A DNA stretch of 64,000 nucleotides, taken from positions 33,889,950 to 33,953,949 of the forward strand of contig OX243811.1 in NCBI GenBank assembly GCA_945859605.1, read 5' to 3'. The translations under genes were made by a program, and so were the position numbers. Source of the stretch: Lumbricus rubellus. Its lineage: Eukaryota > Annelida > Clitellata > Crassiclitellata > Lumbricidae. The notes under the pieces were generated by a model, which did not search any database, had not been told where the DNA came from, and worked only from the letters and a program-made list of their open reading frames with translations. Numbering within the stretch: position 1 is the first letter of the stretch; every line of letters starts with the position of its first letter. Shown piece after piece: positions 40,681 through 53,300 of this stretch.

Positions 40681-41653
40681 TTAAATTTCGGCAATGACAA
40701 ATTTGAAACAACAAGAACTGATGTGATCTTTGCTTCATTTGTTTAACCATTCGTTCAATCCTTCAGACTTTCCTATATAATATCTTTCTTCTTTTCTTCG
40801 TTCAATCCTTCAGTCTTTCCTTTAATATACCTAAATTCTTCTTTTTTTGTTCAATCCTTCAGTCTTTCCTATTATATCTTTCTTCTTTTCTTCGTTCTTC
40901 TTTCATATGAATGTTATAATATCTTCTTTCCTTTTTGCCTAAATTTCCGCTGATTCCCCTTACACCGGTCATTCCGTCTTTATTTGTCTGCTTGCTCTTC
41001 AGTGTGTGCCCATCCGTCCAACAGAACCATATTTCTCTTTGCTTCCCGGCCTTCATCCAGTCATCCATCCGTCCTGTATACCGAGGCTAGGATCATCAAA
41101 TGCCTTGTTTAACTAACTTGAAATTTTTATATAATAATTATTATGGCCTGAAAATTTAAGGTGAGATCAATCATCAAGCGGCAAGTAGCCTAACTGCATG
41201 GCTAACTAAGTATAGCCTATTGGAAATAGGTGGAGTAGTTGTCATGACATTCGGATACTCCAATCAATAAAATCGCTTGGAAAGCTATATTTACTGTACG
41301 TTCTCAGGTATACATAAGTTCGAAGATATAGACCTAACTGAAGAGTGATTATTATCTTAATAATTTGGCAAAATCTGTAATATAACCACATGTCTAACGT
41401 TTATTTGATGCAGTTTACTCGATGTAATGTAGCCTAATACAATTCCTTTCAGCAAAGTAACGACGAGGCTATGACATTTGAGCACTGAACGTCCGTCCAT
41501 TCATCCATTCGTCATTCAACTATTCATCCATCGTCCATAAATCCATATATTGTTCTATTCATCGATCCATCCATTGTGTCAGCATTCGTTGTTCTAGTTC
41601 CACCCAAGGTTCTTTGTGTGGATAGATCGAGAGTTCCACCTACATGTATTGTG

Positions 41654-41877
41654 TGGGGCGCGGTTGAGTAGTGGTGGCGTAGATGGCTTGGGGGTTCCAG
41701 GTTCGAATCCACCTCAAGCCACAGCGTAAGGACCTTGAGCAAGTCCTTCACTCGCAATTGCTCGGGCGCTTCTTCGTGAAACTCCAGACGCAGTGTCGGC
41801 GCTGTATTCGGGAGCGCCTCTGAGTATATATCTTTAAGGGCGCTATAGAAATGGAGATATAGCCTAAATAAATAAAT
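41654..41877 (+). mobile_element. tRNA-derived SINE copy, full length
   Basis: Head GGGGCGCGGTTGAGTAGTGG (A-box-like) and CCAGGTTCGAATCCACCTC (B box), body with CTTGAGCAAGTCCTTCACTC, tail GGGAGCGCCTCTGAGTA and (AAAT)n end. Same family as 13266-13472 and 18437-18669. Confidence 0.88.
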
Positions 41878-42326
41878 TTTCGTCCGTCATTCTCAGGTGT
41901 CATCAAGCGTCACAATCCCAAACCTCTTTGCATTATAATCAAATCCAACTGGCATGCTTAGGCTACTTTTTCCCTTCCATGTGTCTTTTAATCATTTCTT
42001 TTAATCACAGAAACCACCATCACGTGAAACAAAAGATAGCAGTGTAGCCGCTGAGCTCCCTAAACTTCTATTGATTTACCCCGGTTACATTCATTAATCA
42101 TAGTTTTCTTTTCATTTCCTTTTTCTGTAGCTCCATCGTTGCTTGAATATATGTAGGCATACCTAGGTTTACATTTTGCATTCTCCGACATACTTCCAGC
42201 ATTTTTCACAAATTCATATCCCTACAAGTCGCCAGCGTTGAATCAAACATGCGTAAAGGTCACACATGCGTAACGGCGAATCGCTCACATTTCTAAATAT
42301 TGCTCGCTATAAATCAATAACTTGCC

Positions 42327-42405
42327 TAGTTAGCTACACCGGTAAGCGAGAGCGGCATACGTCTGTTGGTTGCAACGGACTGCGGTTCAAGCCCCGGGCT
42401 GGTAC
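42327..42405 (+). other. tRNA-like segment at the LINE 3' end
   Basis: AGTTAGCTACACCGG resembles a Pol III A box and CGGTTCAAGCCCCGG a B box, about 50 bases apart. It is not foldable by eye as a full tRNA, so it may be another SINE head. Confidence 0.35.
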
Positions 42406-42407
42406 TT

Positions 42408-45400
42408 TATTTATTTACTGAGAACTTGATATAGCGCTCCTTCAAGGTTACTACTCAGGAGCGCTCCCAGTCCAACCCCGGTCGAATAAGACAGTCTTGA
42501 GAAGAGAAAGAAATGAAGTAGAAGTAGAAAGGCTAATAGGTATTTGACGAAGGATAACAGGTAGCTCATTCCAGGTCGCAGGGCCAGCCACGGAGAAAGC
42601 ACGGCGCTGCCTGATTGCAGTCCGTGAGCGTGGAACAATAAGTTCCACTTGTGCAGCTGAGCGGAGAGAGCAGCGGCGTTGAACAAGCGTGGTCGAGCAA
42701 CAGAGCTCCTGCAAGTATAAAGGAGCCAAACCCTCAAAGCAGCGCCGGACCAAGACGGAAATTCTGTATGTAATGCGCTGTGGGTAAGGGAGCCAGTGGA
42801 GTACATCCCTCATGTATTCGGAGACTCGGCCAAACTTGGGAATGCGGCCTATGAGACGGGCAGCAGTGCGCAAGACCCTATTTAGGGGCCCAACCCGACA
42901 GGCTGGAAGTCCAACGTATATGGAACTGCAGTAGTCCAAGCGTGAAACTACAAACGCATGGACAAGTGTTGCGGCTGCGCTAGAAGTCAAAGAGCGGGAA
43001 ATGACCTTGAGCTGCCGAAGCTGGTAGTAACAGCTGCGACACAGAAGGTTAATGTGCCGCGTAAATGTGAGTTCCTGGTCAAGGATGACTCCCAGATTCC
43101 GGACTGAAGTGGAAAAAGTGAAATGTGGATATTTCAAGGATAGGGAAGCTAAATCAATTTTAGACAGCTGCTGGGGCGTTCCAAGCCAGATAAGCTGAGT
43201 CTTATTAGGATTAAGGCGCAGGCGGTTTGAGGACATCCAGGTCTGCAGGGTTACTATAGTCTGGCTGATTGTTCCAACCGCTGCGTCAGCATGAACCGCT
43301 AGACAGTGGACATAGGCTTGCAGGTCGTCAGCATAAGATTGGCTATGGACATCCATAGCTGTCAGCAGGGAGCCCAGATCGGCAGTGTATATTATGTAAA
43401 GGAGGGGTCCAAGAACGGAGCCTTGAGGCAAACCGATTGGAGCAGGGACCCATGAGGACTTAGTGGATCCATAAGCTACCATGAAGGAGCGGTCCTGCAA
43501 AAACGAAGCAACCCAATCAAGTGCGTTACAAGAGAGGCCGAAAGAAATCGATAAGCGCTGCAAGAGGATGTCGTGATCTACAGTGTCAAATGCAGAGCTA
43601 ACATCAAACAGTGAGAGGAGAGTAATCTGGGACCTATCGATAGCACCGTAGATGTCAGATAGAAGGCGGACAAGTAGAGTTTCTGTGGAATGGCCCTTGC
43701 GAAAGCCTGATTGGAAAATTGGGAGAAGGCTATTTTTGTCCAGATAGTTCATAAGCTGTGTAGCAACAATCTTCTCAATTATTTTTGACATAAATGAAAC
43801 ATTTGCTATTGGCCTGAAATTGTTAGGCTCAGCATTATCAAGACCATTTGCCTTGATCACCGGAACGAGGATGGACCTCTTCTGGGTCACAGGAAGAACT
43901 CCTTCTTGAAGAGAGCGATTGCACAGAACTGTGAGAAATGGCAGAAGCGTGTTGATGCTCTCTTGGAGGAGAAACGATGGAAGTGGATCCAGCTTACAAG
44001 TCTTCGGTGCCGACGTTAGTATCAACCGACGCAGCTCTTCACTGGTGACGGGTGTTAAGAAGGAGAGATCACAGTTCGTAGGCGAAAACGTCGGTGGTGG
44101 ACAGCCAGCCGTGGCTTCTCGAACTGAGCGCACTTTGGTCGTGTAGGCCTCTAAAAATGCATCGGCCGAGAAATGCGATATTGTCGGGCTGCGCTCTGAA
44201 CGTGAACGACCCAAGATGTCATTAAATGCAGACCAGAGTTTTCTGGGTTCCCCGGAGTGCTGAATAATCTTGGTCTCCCAGTAGCTTCGCTCCTTGTCTT
44301 TGTACTGCCGGTGCATTTCTCGAACGTATCTTATCCACGCAGTTTGGTCGGCGGCTGACTTGGTTCGTCTGAATCGCTTCTCCAGGCGTCGAGCATGTCG
44401 TCGGTAAGAGCGACACTCAGCATCGAACCAAGGTGTTAAGATTGAGCGACGTGTCTTTGCAGGACGAGTCGGAAGCAAGGTATCGACGATATCAGTCAGA
44501 GACGATTCGTAGATGTCAAAGAGGTCTGTGGTTGAAGTGTCAGCAAAGGAGGATGGGTCGGCAAAAGCCGGGATGGCAAGGAGGGCTTCACGGAAAGCCG
44601 CTCGGTCGAGTGACTTCCAGCATCTGAACTGCCCCTCAATATGCGTCAACGTCTCATGCAGGAACGGAATGGAGGCTATGACGAGTCCATGGTCTGAAAT
44701 GGTAGGTGGATGAACTTTAAGGTCTGTTAGCTGACAGTCGTCTCTTGTAATGAGAACGTCTAGCCAGCCACCATGTTGATGCGTTGGTTCAGCAACCCAC
44801 TGCGTTAGGCCGAATTGTTCTGCCATAACCGCAAACTCCTCTGTCGCCGGTAGCGTCGGATCCTCGAGATGAATGTTGAGGTCACCCGCGATCACCAGCT
44901 GGGTGTTATGTAGAGCGAATCTTTCGAATAGGACCGCGAGTTCTCCATGGAAGGCTGCAGAAGGTGGTACAGAGCCCGGACGGTAGATGGTGATGACAGT
45001 CAGAGGACCATGAGGCGACGAGACGGAGACCGCTAGAACCTCGAAGGTGGTTGGAGGGTCAGGTAGTTCGATCCTTCTCGTTGGTAGTGATGTGCGATGG
45101 TAGATGATGAGCCCTCCGCCGCCGTGTCCATCACCGTCCTGGACATCAGCTCTTGGGCAGTCGATGTATGAGTATCCCGGTGGCGCAGATCTTTTGACAG
45201 CAACGTCTGATGAGGAGCAGTGCCATGATTCCGTGACGAGGAGCAGGTCGAGTTCTTCAGAGATAATCGCATCAGAAACTGCAATGTATTTGTACCGGAG
45301 CGAGCGCACATTCCACGTCGCCACGCGTAAACCATGTAGAGTAGTAGGAGATGATTCTATGATGGGTGGTTGTAAGAGAGGAGATGATGGTCCCAAAGAG

Positions 45401-45606
45401 CGATCTCCACCGGTCAATTGTTCAGTAGAGGAAGCGAGCGGTGGTACGCATTGAGACTGACGGCATGTAGATATAGGCCGCTCAGCCGCAGGACGCCATA
45501 TTCCGCAGGAAAACAATATCTCCCTTGTTGAACGAACTATGCGGGAAAGGAAGCGTTGAGAACGCGCGGAGCTGATCTGAACTGTATGAAAGAGTATCTG
45601 CCACAT
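42408..45606 (-). mobile_element. CR1/L2-like LINE with an intact endonuclease-RT ORF
   Basis: A non-LTR retrotransposon on the minus strand. Its 3' end is GGGAGCGCTCCTGAGTAG, CTTGAAGGAGCGC and a short (AAAT)n tail at 42407-42417. No ORF1 was seen upstream and the 5' limit is uncertain; related noncoding sequence may extend to about 45860. Confidence 0.88.
42451..45606 (-). CDS. LINE endonuclease-reverse transcriptase (1,051 codons)
   Basis: The frame is uninterrupted. The N-terminal half is an apurinic-type endonuclease: VATWNVRSL, VTESWH, IAGDLNIHLED and ISDHGLV. The RT follows: LVPVIKANG, NFRPIANVSF, QSGFRKGHSTET, FDVSSAFDTVDHDILL (first catalytic Asp), IGLPQGSVLGPLLY and SYADDLQ (catalytic DD). 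The FDxSSAFDTVDH signature is typical of the CR1/L2 supergroup. The start at 45606 is simply the first Met of the open frame. Lack of stops or frameshifts points to a recent insertion. Confidence 0.9.
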   Translation of the reverse strand: MWQILFHTVQISSARSQRFLSRIVRSTREILFSCGIWRPAAERPISTCRQSQCVPPLASSTEQLTGGDRSLGPSSPLLQPPIIESSPTTLHGLRVATWNVRSLRYKYIAVSDAIISEELDLLLVTESWHCSSSDVAVKRSAPPGYSYIDCPRADVQDGDGHGGGGLIIYHRTSLPTRRIELPDPPTTFEVLAVSVSSPHGPLTVITIYRPGSVPPSAAFHGELAVLFERFALHNTQLVIAGDLNIHLEDPTLPATEEFAVMAEQFGLTQWVAEPTHQHGGWLDVLITRDDCQLTDLKVHPPTISDHGLVIASIPFLHETLTHIEGQFRCWKSLDRAAFREALLAIPAFADPSSFADTSTTDLFDIYESSLTDIVDTLLPTRPAKTRRSILTPWFDAECRSYRRHARRLEKRFRRTKSAADQTAWIRYVREMHRQYKDKERSYWETKIIQHSGEPRKLWSAFNDILGRSRSERSPTISHFSADAFLEAYTTKVRSVREATAGCPPPTFSPTNCDLSFLTPVTSEELRRLILTSAPKTCKLDPLPSFLLQESINTLLPFLTVLCNRSLQEGVLPVTQKRSILVPVIKANGLDNAEPNNFRPIANVSFMSKIIEKIVATQLMNYLDKNSLLPIFQSGFRKGHSTETLLVRLLSDIYGAIDRSQITLLSLFDVSSAFDTVDHDILLQRLSISFGLSCNALDWVASFLQDRSFMVAYGSTKSSWVPAPIGLPQGSVLGPLLYIIYTADLGSLLTAMDVHSQSYADDLQAYVHCLAVHADAAVGTISQTIVTLQTWMSSNRLRLNPNKTQLIWLGTPQQLSKIDLASLSLKYPHFTFSTSVRNLGVILDQELTFTRHINLLCRSCYYQLRQLKVISRSLTSSAAATLVHAFVVSRLDYCSSIYVGLPACRVGPLNRVLRTAARLIGRIPKFGRVSEYMRDVLHWLPYPQRITYRISVLVRRCFEGLAPLYLQELCCSTTLVQRRCSLRSAAQVELIVPRSRTAIRQRRAFSVAGPATWNELPVILRQIPISLSTSTSFLSLLKTVLFDRGWTGSAPE

Positions 45607-47257
45607 CTAGGCGGCTACCCTACATGGTACATGTAGTTGACATTCAGAGATTTAGATTATCTCGGGCTATCACGTGTGGGACGCATGCAGGGGCGCAAGC
45701 TGCTGCAGAGCGACCTAAGGCAAGTTGCTTACCCATCATTGTCTGTGGGGAAGGCAACGGGAAACCATCTCATTCATCTCATCCCCCGGGTGGCGAAAGC
45801 CATAGAACCTGCCTACGGGCAGAGAACCATCATCATCGTCATCATCATAATCAATAGACGCTTCCTGTTAAAATGGAACAAGTGAACAATCGGACGATTC
45901 TCTCGCATTCTCCATTCAACTTCGTCCAAAGAATTTTCATGAGTAATTAAAAGTAGGCTTATAGTCGAAATTATTTTACCGTGGCACAGACTTTATGCGA
46001 CGCAACGACGCAAGCGCATAGAGCCACAATACGACGCTTTTGCTGCATTTTCGCAATCCGACCCCATTACTACAAAACCAACAGCAAAACAAAGGCTCCG
46101 GTTTGACACAAAGCTAAGTGATTCGGTATTCACTTGCCACTGATTTAATTCATACGGAAAACTGCTTTGAATAATTATTTCGGTCAACCGATGAGTTAAA
46201 AGGCATTTCATATGAACGTTCAAACGTTTGTCAAAGCACACCATTGTAGACACCTGCAACGACTAACCGACGCATCCGTGAAAAGACTGAAAAGCACAGG
46301 AGGTTCGGTGTTGCCACTGAGGTTTCAGAAATAAACTCAGATTTCGGTCTAAAAAAATTAGAAAAACCCAGACAATTCAAATGGGCGATTTTAGAGCTCT
46401 TTGTTCAAATTAAGTTGGTTTTTCGCTTGTTCGGATGAGGGTTAACAAAATGCTCGTCAAATGAGTCGAATAAAATTTAATTACAACTTTAAAAAATATA
46501 AATTGCTAAAGTTGTCAGAGACTCAGCATCCACAATCGACAATAAGGTGAATCAATATATCCGTGTGCGCATGCGCAGCGGATCGAGCCCACCAGCATCA
46601 TAATTATAGTCTACGCATAACACGCATGGCTTAAGTTTACGAAGTTTTAAAGTTATCCGAAGTTTCCACCAAATTTTCTTAGTACACCAACAATCCAACG
46701 TTTTAATCACCTAGCCTACAGCATTAATACGATGCAACTAGACCACTACCCAGAAGATTGACCTGACCAATACACATGTTGGAGATGTCAATACGGCTTA
46801 ACAAGGAGAGGAGTGGCTTGGCCTATATCGAGATATCAAAATGGTTTATTTATGCGCAGAGTTTTTCTTCTACGTCACCAGGTCATAAAATATAAATTAT
46901 CTGTGAATTTACAACGTGGAATCTTGATTGTAGAGTTTACAATCAAAATTAGCGGAACAAGAGTTATGTATCACAACCATTTTACATTGCATTTGCATTT
47001 CACAGAATATTCAAGTGTTGTAGGCTAGGTACAAAATGTTCAACTTACCAAAATAAACCCAGATTTGCCAAAATAAACCAAGAAACGCAGACAACGGCCA
47101 AAAACCCAGATCTAGTGGGGAAAACCCAGCTGTAGCATCACTGACAGGACCAGACGTTCATTGGACGATGTATTACACAGGAATCAACGAGACGTCACTG
47201 CAGGATTGAGAGTCGGCCCTCTAGTGTTCGACAGTGTCGTCGGCAAAGGTTCCTAGG
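45607..47257. other. Intergenic region upstream of gene B
   Basis: Contains a GGCAACGGGAAACCATCTCA-type stretch ending in CATCATCATCGTCATC (45720-45855), which looks like a retroelement tail, then unrecognised AT-rich sequence. The gene B promoter is presumably near 47.1-47.25 kb; no clear core element was identified. Confidence 0.5.
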
Positions 47258-47336
47258 ATGCGGTGGAACATGGACGCTGCTTTAGTGATCGCAACGTTAA
47301 TTTTGGTGCGTGATGTACTTGGCCAGACTAGTTATG
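47258..47336 (+). CDS. Gene B exon 1: signal peptide
   Basis: MRWNMDAALVIATLILVRDV has a hydrophobic core after a short polar N-region. Donor G|GTAAGG, phase 1. A second in-frame ATG four codons on could also serve as start. Confidence 0.75.
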
Positions 47337-50300
47337 GTAAGGTTGTCACGAATTAAAAAATCTAAACATTATCTGAGAGATACCTGGTACTCAAATTTTT
47401 TCACAGCCTTAAAACTGTTTTTTCAGCCATGGCTGGGTCTGGGGCGGTCCTCAGTAATAGGCCTAATCTTGAATGGGGGGGGGGAGGCTCTAGAAATCTC
47501 CGTAATGGATGAACGAATAAATATTGTGAGACTGCCCTGAATGTCGTTAATTTTGATGCAAAATGAGGACCTTTTTAAGGTTGCCGTTGGTCTCGACACG
47601 CTCGCATTCGTAGAATTGGATAAAATTATGTTAGATTTGAGTTAATTAGATGAAAATTATGGTGCTAAGTCATTGTCTGTGAATTGTGACTCGTGGTCGG
47701 GAAATCGGCTTATCAGTTTTTCGTAAGTCGTTCGTTTATGTGCACAATGAGTAGGCATGATATTCTTTACATTTCAGGTAAAAATGAAGCACTGTTGATG
47801 CATACCTGTCAAAGTTCAAATTCTGATGCTTATTGCTCGTCTGACAATGCTGTGGATGGTCTAACTGGATGCTTCTGTAGCAGCTGTTCACCAGCTGTGT
47901 GCAGAGATGTTTCGGCCACAAATTATGATTTAAATCCCTGGTTGGCGGTCGATTTCGGAAGTCCTCTATCGATCAGCAAGGTGGAAATCACAACCGCAGA
48001 CAATTGCGGCTCGTCGAGTGAGAAATTCGCTCTGAATCCGAATCCAATTATTACAATGATAGTTTTTCTTCAAGTCATTTTGCTTAATTACTTAGCCTAA
48101 ATCAATTCTATATTGTACTGCAGCTTTAAACATCATCCAGTTTCTATTGTCTTAAGTTTCAAGTCAATTCAATTCAAACTTGTTTATTCAGAGAGATCAA
48201 AAAACCGCTCAACTCAGAAAAATGACAAAATAAACGTGTGCATTGAACATTAGAAGCTAAATAACATCAAACATCAGGTAAAAGATTGTTGAGAAAGCTT
48301 AACCCAGATCCGCTAAGCCTGGGCACCCACAAACAGGAATTTTATTTCAAGATGATGGTTACTTCATAAGCGGTATGGTCATAAAAAGAAACAAGTGTAT
48401 AAACTAGAAACTTGAATAATCTGCAAATCAGAGGTTGGAGCTATGCCAAAGAAGCACATAGGTGGGGAGGGCGTAAATGGTTCAGAAAGTTGTGGTTTTG
48501 GGGATTTTGACTGCAATTGTAGTTCCTATAGTAGTAAAGTAGCTGTTAAACTTAAAGGCATTGGCGAAAAGCACTTGATACTGCACTAGTTCAGATGCAA
48601 CAAGAAACGAATCAGGGAGACAAGATTCTTTTTTGGTATTAAGAATTTGTTTAATTATTTTCCAAGTCGAATTAAGGTTATTGCCACACTGGATAAACGA
48701 TCAGAGTAATAGCGTAATTCACATTATTTTCTAACATATTTAAATTGCCCTTACGTTTCCATCAAGTTTATTATTTCATTACATGAGGTCTATAAACTAC
48801 ATTTATTGGAGCATATGCAGTTTTGGCCGTCGGCCATATTTTCATCTCGTTACAACCCATGTTACCCTACAATTTTACATAATAATACATCATAAGTCAC
48901 ATCATGAGTCACAGCATTTCTTAATATTATGTTCGATTGTGCTCTTGTTTACAGGTTTTTATCTATCCAACTTCATTATTGTACTAACCAACTATTCGCA
49001 ACTGTGTCCTGGTGGTGACTCGACATCAGCCAATACGACGACGACAAGCTTATGTGCCTACGAGCCGTCGACACTTGGTCAGGCACAAACACGCACCTAT
49101 TTGTGTTCATCTGACACAACATCGGGCAGGTATCTATTCATACAAATGCTGGATACGAACAAGACAAAATTGATTCTGGGAGAAGTCAAAGCCTATCAAT
49201 CGCTTCCAGGTACGTTTCAAGCAAGCTGTGCTTTGCATATCGTGTAGGAATTTTCTCGCCACGCTGGACTCAACTGCCGATTTTTGCAACGAATCACCAT
49301 ATTTTCTCACACACTTCTTTATAATTCAAAATTTCTATTTTATCTATTTTATATAGCACAACGTCAATTAGCTGCTTCATAAACAATTTGAATAATCAGT
49401 ATTAGACTAAGACTACTTGTCCACGAATGCACAACCCATTTTGTAGGCCCCATAGGCCTATTCCAAACACAACAGACTATGCGCTACCAACTGATTTGTC
49501 ACTCTACTTTGTCATGTCGCTCTTCTGTTATGTAGCTCTTTCAAAGCAGCAGTATTAGGCAACTGATCTCCGATTGTCGATCTTTTGTTATGTTGCTTCT
49601 CTGATATTAACAATTTTGGATTTTAATATAATAATTTATAGGGTGTCTCGATAGGTCGTGAACGATTTTGAATGCGTATAAATATATGTTATGCACAATA
49701 TAATGTGGAAAGTTTTATACTGGCGGATAGGTTATTCAAATGAAAATGTTAATATGAAAACATTAGATCACTAGCTCATTTATTCAAATTTTAGCGCCAA
49801 TATCCGTGACGTCATCAAATTCGTGCCAAATAAACGTCCAGTTAAACCGCAAACAAATTGTTCAGTGTCTGGGGTTCGGGTTCGGAATAAACAGTTGGAT
49901 TAACAAAACTTCATATCATTCCAAATAAAACTTCAGTCACTTCGACTTGTTACATCAATGAGATACAGGAGAAAGAGGTCAAACCCGCATTCCAGCGAAG
50001 TGCAGTCTGCGCTCAGTTAACAGCCACAAAAAGGTTTCATAATTACGGCGATGGATTATTTCAACAAGACGGTGCACACTGCACGTGCACACACATCAAA
50101 TGCCTCAGTCGAATGGTTGGACAAAAATATCAATGGATAGATTACATCTCACCGGGGGACTGGCCGCCTAATTCGCCGGATTTGTCACCAATGGAAAATG
50201 TTTTGAGTATTATGGCGGCAACTGTTTATGCCGATATCGAACCCCAAACGACCTTAAAACGTCGGCGTTGTGAGGCATGGACATCAATAGGCCTACCTCT

Positions 50301-53300
50301 GACAACTCTGAAAGATCTATTTGGTTCGATGACTAATCGACTTGAGGCCGTAATAATGAGTAGAGGAAACATTATTAAATACTAAATGATAATTTGTATT
50401 AATTAATTATGTGTGGATTAACAATGATGGTCGTACAGTATTGTTTGCGGTTTAACTGGACGTTTACTTGGCACGAATTTGATGACGTCACGGATATCGG
50501 CGCTAAAATTTGAATAAAATGAGCTAGTGATCTATTTTTTTATATTAACATTTTCATTTGAATAACCTACCCGCCAGTATAAAACTTTCCACATTATATC
50601 GTGTATAACATATTTTTATACGCATTCAAAATCGTTCACGACCTATCGAGACACCCTATATAATCATGGAGCGTTCAAATTGAATTAGTCATGTAATAAA
50701 TAGGACCTAATAGAAAATCGTGGCTAGATTTGACTTTTATGATATCTTCGCTTTTGCATATAATTTAAATTAATAGCACAAAATAAGTGAACAACTGCAT
50801 TTGAACTCGATTCATAATGCATTGCACTCGCGCCGTTAAGGATGGTAAGATTCTCAGATAAATTCATGCGCTGTTTTTTTATAGTTAATTCACCAACTGC
50901 AGTAATAACAGCAACTCATTGACTTTTTTACCGACAGAAAGCACTTCAATGGAAATTCCAACAACCTCCCCAACTGCTGCCTTAACAACCACCTCCATAA
51001 ACACGGTCATTACGCAATCAACACCAAAGGCTACTACTAATTCGACAAAAACCACTTCAAAATCTATCAATACTACTGTAAATTACCCACTTCCTGCATA
51101 TCTTAGAAACCTTACAGGCGATTTAACTACGCCTCATGTGACATCAGTTATGACAACAGCAACAGAAATAGCAACAACAAAAACACTTCTGACAACAGCT
51201 CTAGAAACCCAAACGCCACCATTGCAAACAACAATCGCATTGCCATCACAAGAAACAGCTGCTTTAGCAGGCTCTACAGCGATAAGAATTGCCAATATCA
51301 GTTTAGGACTCGATAATCTAGCTTCGACTCCTACCAACGAGCAGATATCTAGCACTTTAAAGCTACTTTTCACCACTCCTAAAGCCCATATTTCGCTCCC
51401 TTCAAAGTCCCTCACCTTACCAACTTCCCATTTCACGACGAATGTTATTGAAAGTTTAGGACTCGATAATCTAGCTTCGACTCCTACCAACGAGCCGATA
51501 TCTAGCACTTTAAAGCTACTCTTCATCACTCCTAAAGCCCATCTTTCGCTCCCTTCAAAGTCCCTCATCTTGTCAACTCTCCATTTCACGACGAGTGTTA
51601 TTGAAAGTGAAACAACATCGCTATCCACGAATCGGTTCCCCAGTACGGGCAGTCTTTCCAGCGACAACTCCAATCACGGATCAACTGCTTCTGATTGGCA
51701 TTCACTGGCAACAACTGAATACCTGGAAACAACCGAATACCTGGAAGCTACGACTGAAGAACTAACCATAGAGACTAGACGTGCCACTTCTCTATCAAGT
51801 AAGTAAATTTATTGGTTTTTTAAACTGCGTAAAGTAAGCTTACTCGATTGGCACAAATTCGTTTTAGTTGGCCTATTATTTTTTATTACAACTATTCTGC
51901 TCAAAGCATCAAACGATGGCGCAACTATAATCAAACCTTAATTACTTCAAAACAACAGAATGCCAGTCACCTTCTGGCTGTTCAAACCCGTGTTTATGTG
52001 TTTTCTTGCTGCCACCAAATTCATGTGCTGTGTTCATGCGTTAGACTAATGCAACATAAAATATTATTACTAATTTATTATTAACCTTGTTATTTCATAT
52101 ATCATTCAATTTTGTGGACCAGTAGCTTCGCAGATATAAAAAAGCTAGTATACAGGGTGGGCCATAAAAAAGTAACCCCCTAAGGATTTTTGTCCATATC
52201 TTGGCCAAAAGTAAAAATTTCGAAATGAAATTTTACAGTCTTAAAGACAATTCATATTTACACATGATGGCCAGATTTCATCAAAATATTTCAAACGGAA
52301 CAAAAGTTATGCCACTTTTAGGGAGGCCACCCACCGTTCTTTTGACGATTCAAAAACGAAACGCAACAAAAGCTAGGTTTTTTGCCAATATCTTGGTCAG
52401 AAGTAAGAGTATCTAAATGAAATTTTACAGGCTTAAAGACAATTCATATATACACATGATGGCCAGATTTCATCAAAATATTTCAAGTACAACAAAAGTT
52501 ATACCACTTTTAGTCAGGCCACCCACCGATTTTTGGCGATTCAAAAACGTAACGCAACAAAAAAGTAACAAAAACGAGATTTTATTATTTTATTAAGTCT
52601 CATCTCAAATAACTGTTGTAAAATGAACTTGGTAGTGCTTCACAACTTGTGTTCAATGTGCCTACCACCACTGCCAATACTTCTTTTGAGACTCTTTGCA
52701 AAGTTCTTGATGGACCTGTTGATTAACCTGACAGATTCCTTATTTACCAATTTGAGCGTCATCTTGCTAAGTGACTTCTCAGTGATGTGCAGCCACGCTG
52801 GTGCCCTGTTTCTTTTTTAAATAGTAATAATAATGATCATCTGACAATATCAAGGCTATTTGATAACAATTATTTGAGATTAGACTTAATAAAATCGTGT
52901 TTTTGCTGCGTTACGTCTTTGAATCGTCAAAAAATGGGGGGTGGCCTCACTAAAAGTGGTATAACCTTTGTTCTGTTTGAAATATTTTGATGAACTCTGG
53001 CCACCATGTGTAGATATGAATTGTCTTTAAACCTGAAAAATTTCATTTCGATATTCTTACTTTTGACCAAGATATTGGCCAGAATAATTGAATTGATTTT
53101 TTACAACTTTTTGTTGCGTCGCGTTTTTGAATCGTCAAAAAACGGTGGGTGGCCTCACTAAAAGTGATGTAACTTTTGTTCTCTGTGAAATATTTTGATG
53201 AAATCTGGTCATCGTGTGTAAATATGAATTGTCTTTAAGCCTGTAAAATTTCATTTCAAAATTCTTACTTCTGACCAAGAAATGGACAAAACACCGTAGG

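Larger units (their letters stand above)
40681..42407. other. Intergenic region between gene A and the LINE
   Basis: Contains (TTCTTC)-rich simple sequence at 40780-40900, CATCCATCC-type repeats at 41060 and 41500-41580, one SINE and a tRNA-like segment near 42330. No gene was seen. Confidence 0.6.

Noticed and set aside
43919..45454. Plus-strand frames of 64-116 codons
   Set aside because: Antisense to the LINE ORF.
50919..51673. Minus frame of 179 codons in gene B exon 4
   Set aside because: Antisense shadow of the Ser/Thr-rich exon; no splice or domain support.
52623..52820. Leu-rich frame inside the palindromic MITE
   Set aside because: No transposase motif and no splice context; probably chance in AT-rich DNA.
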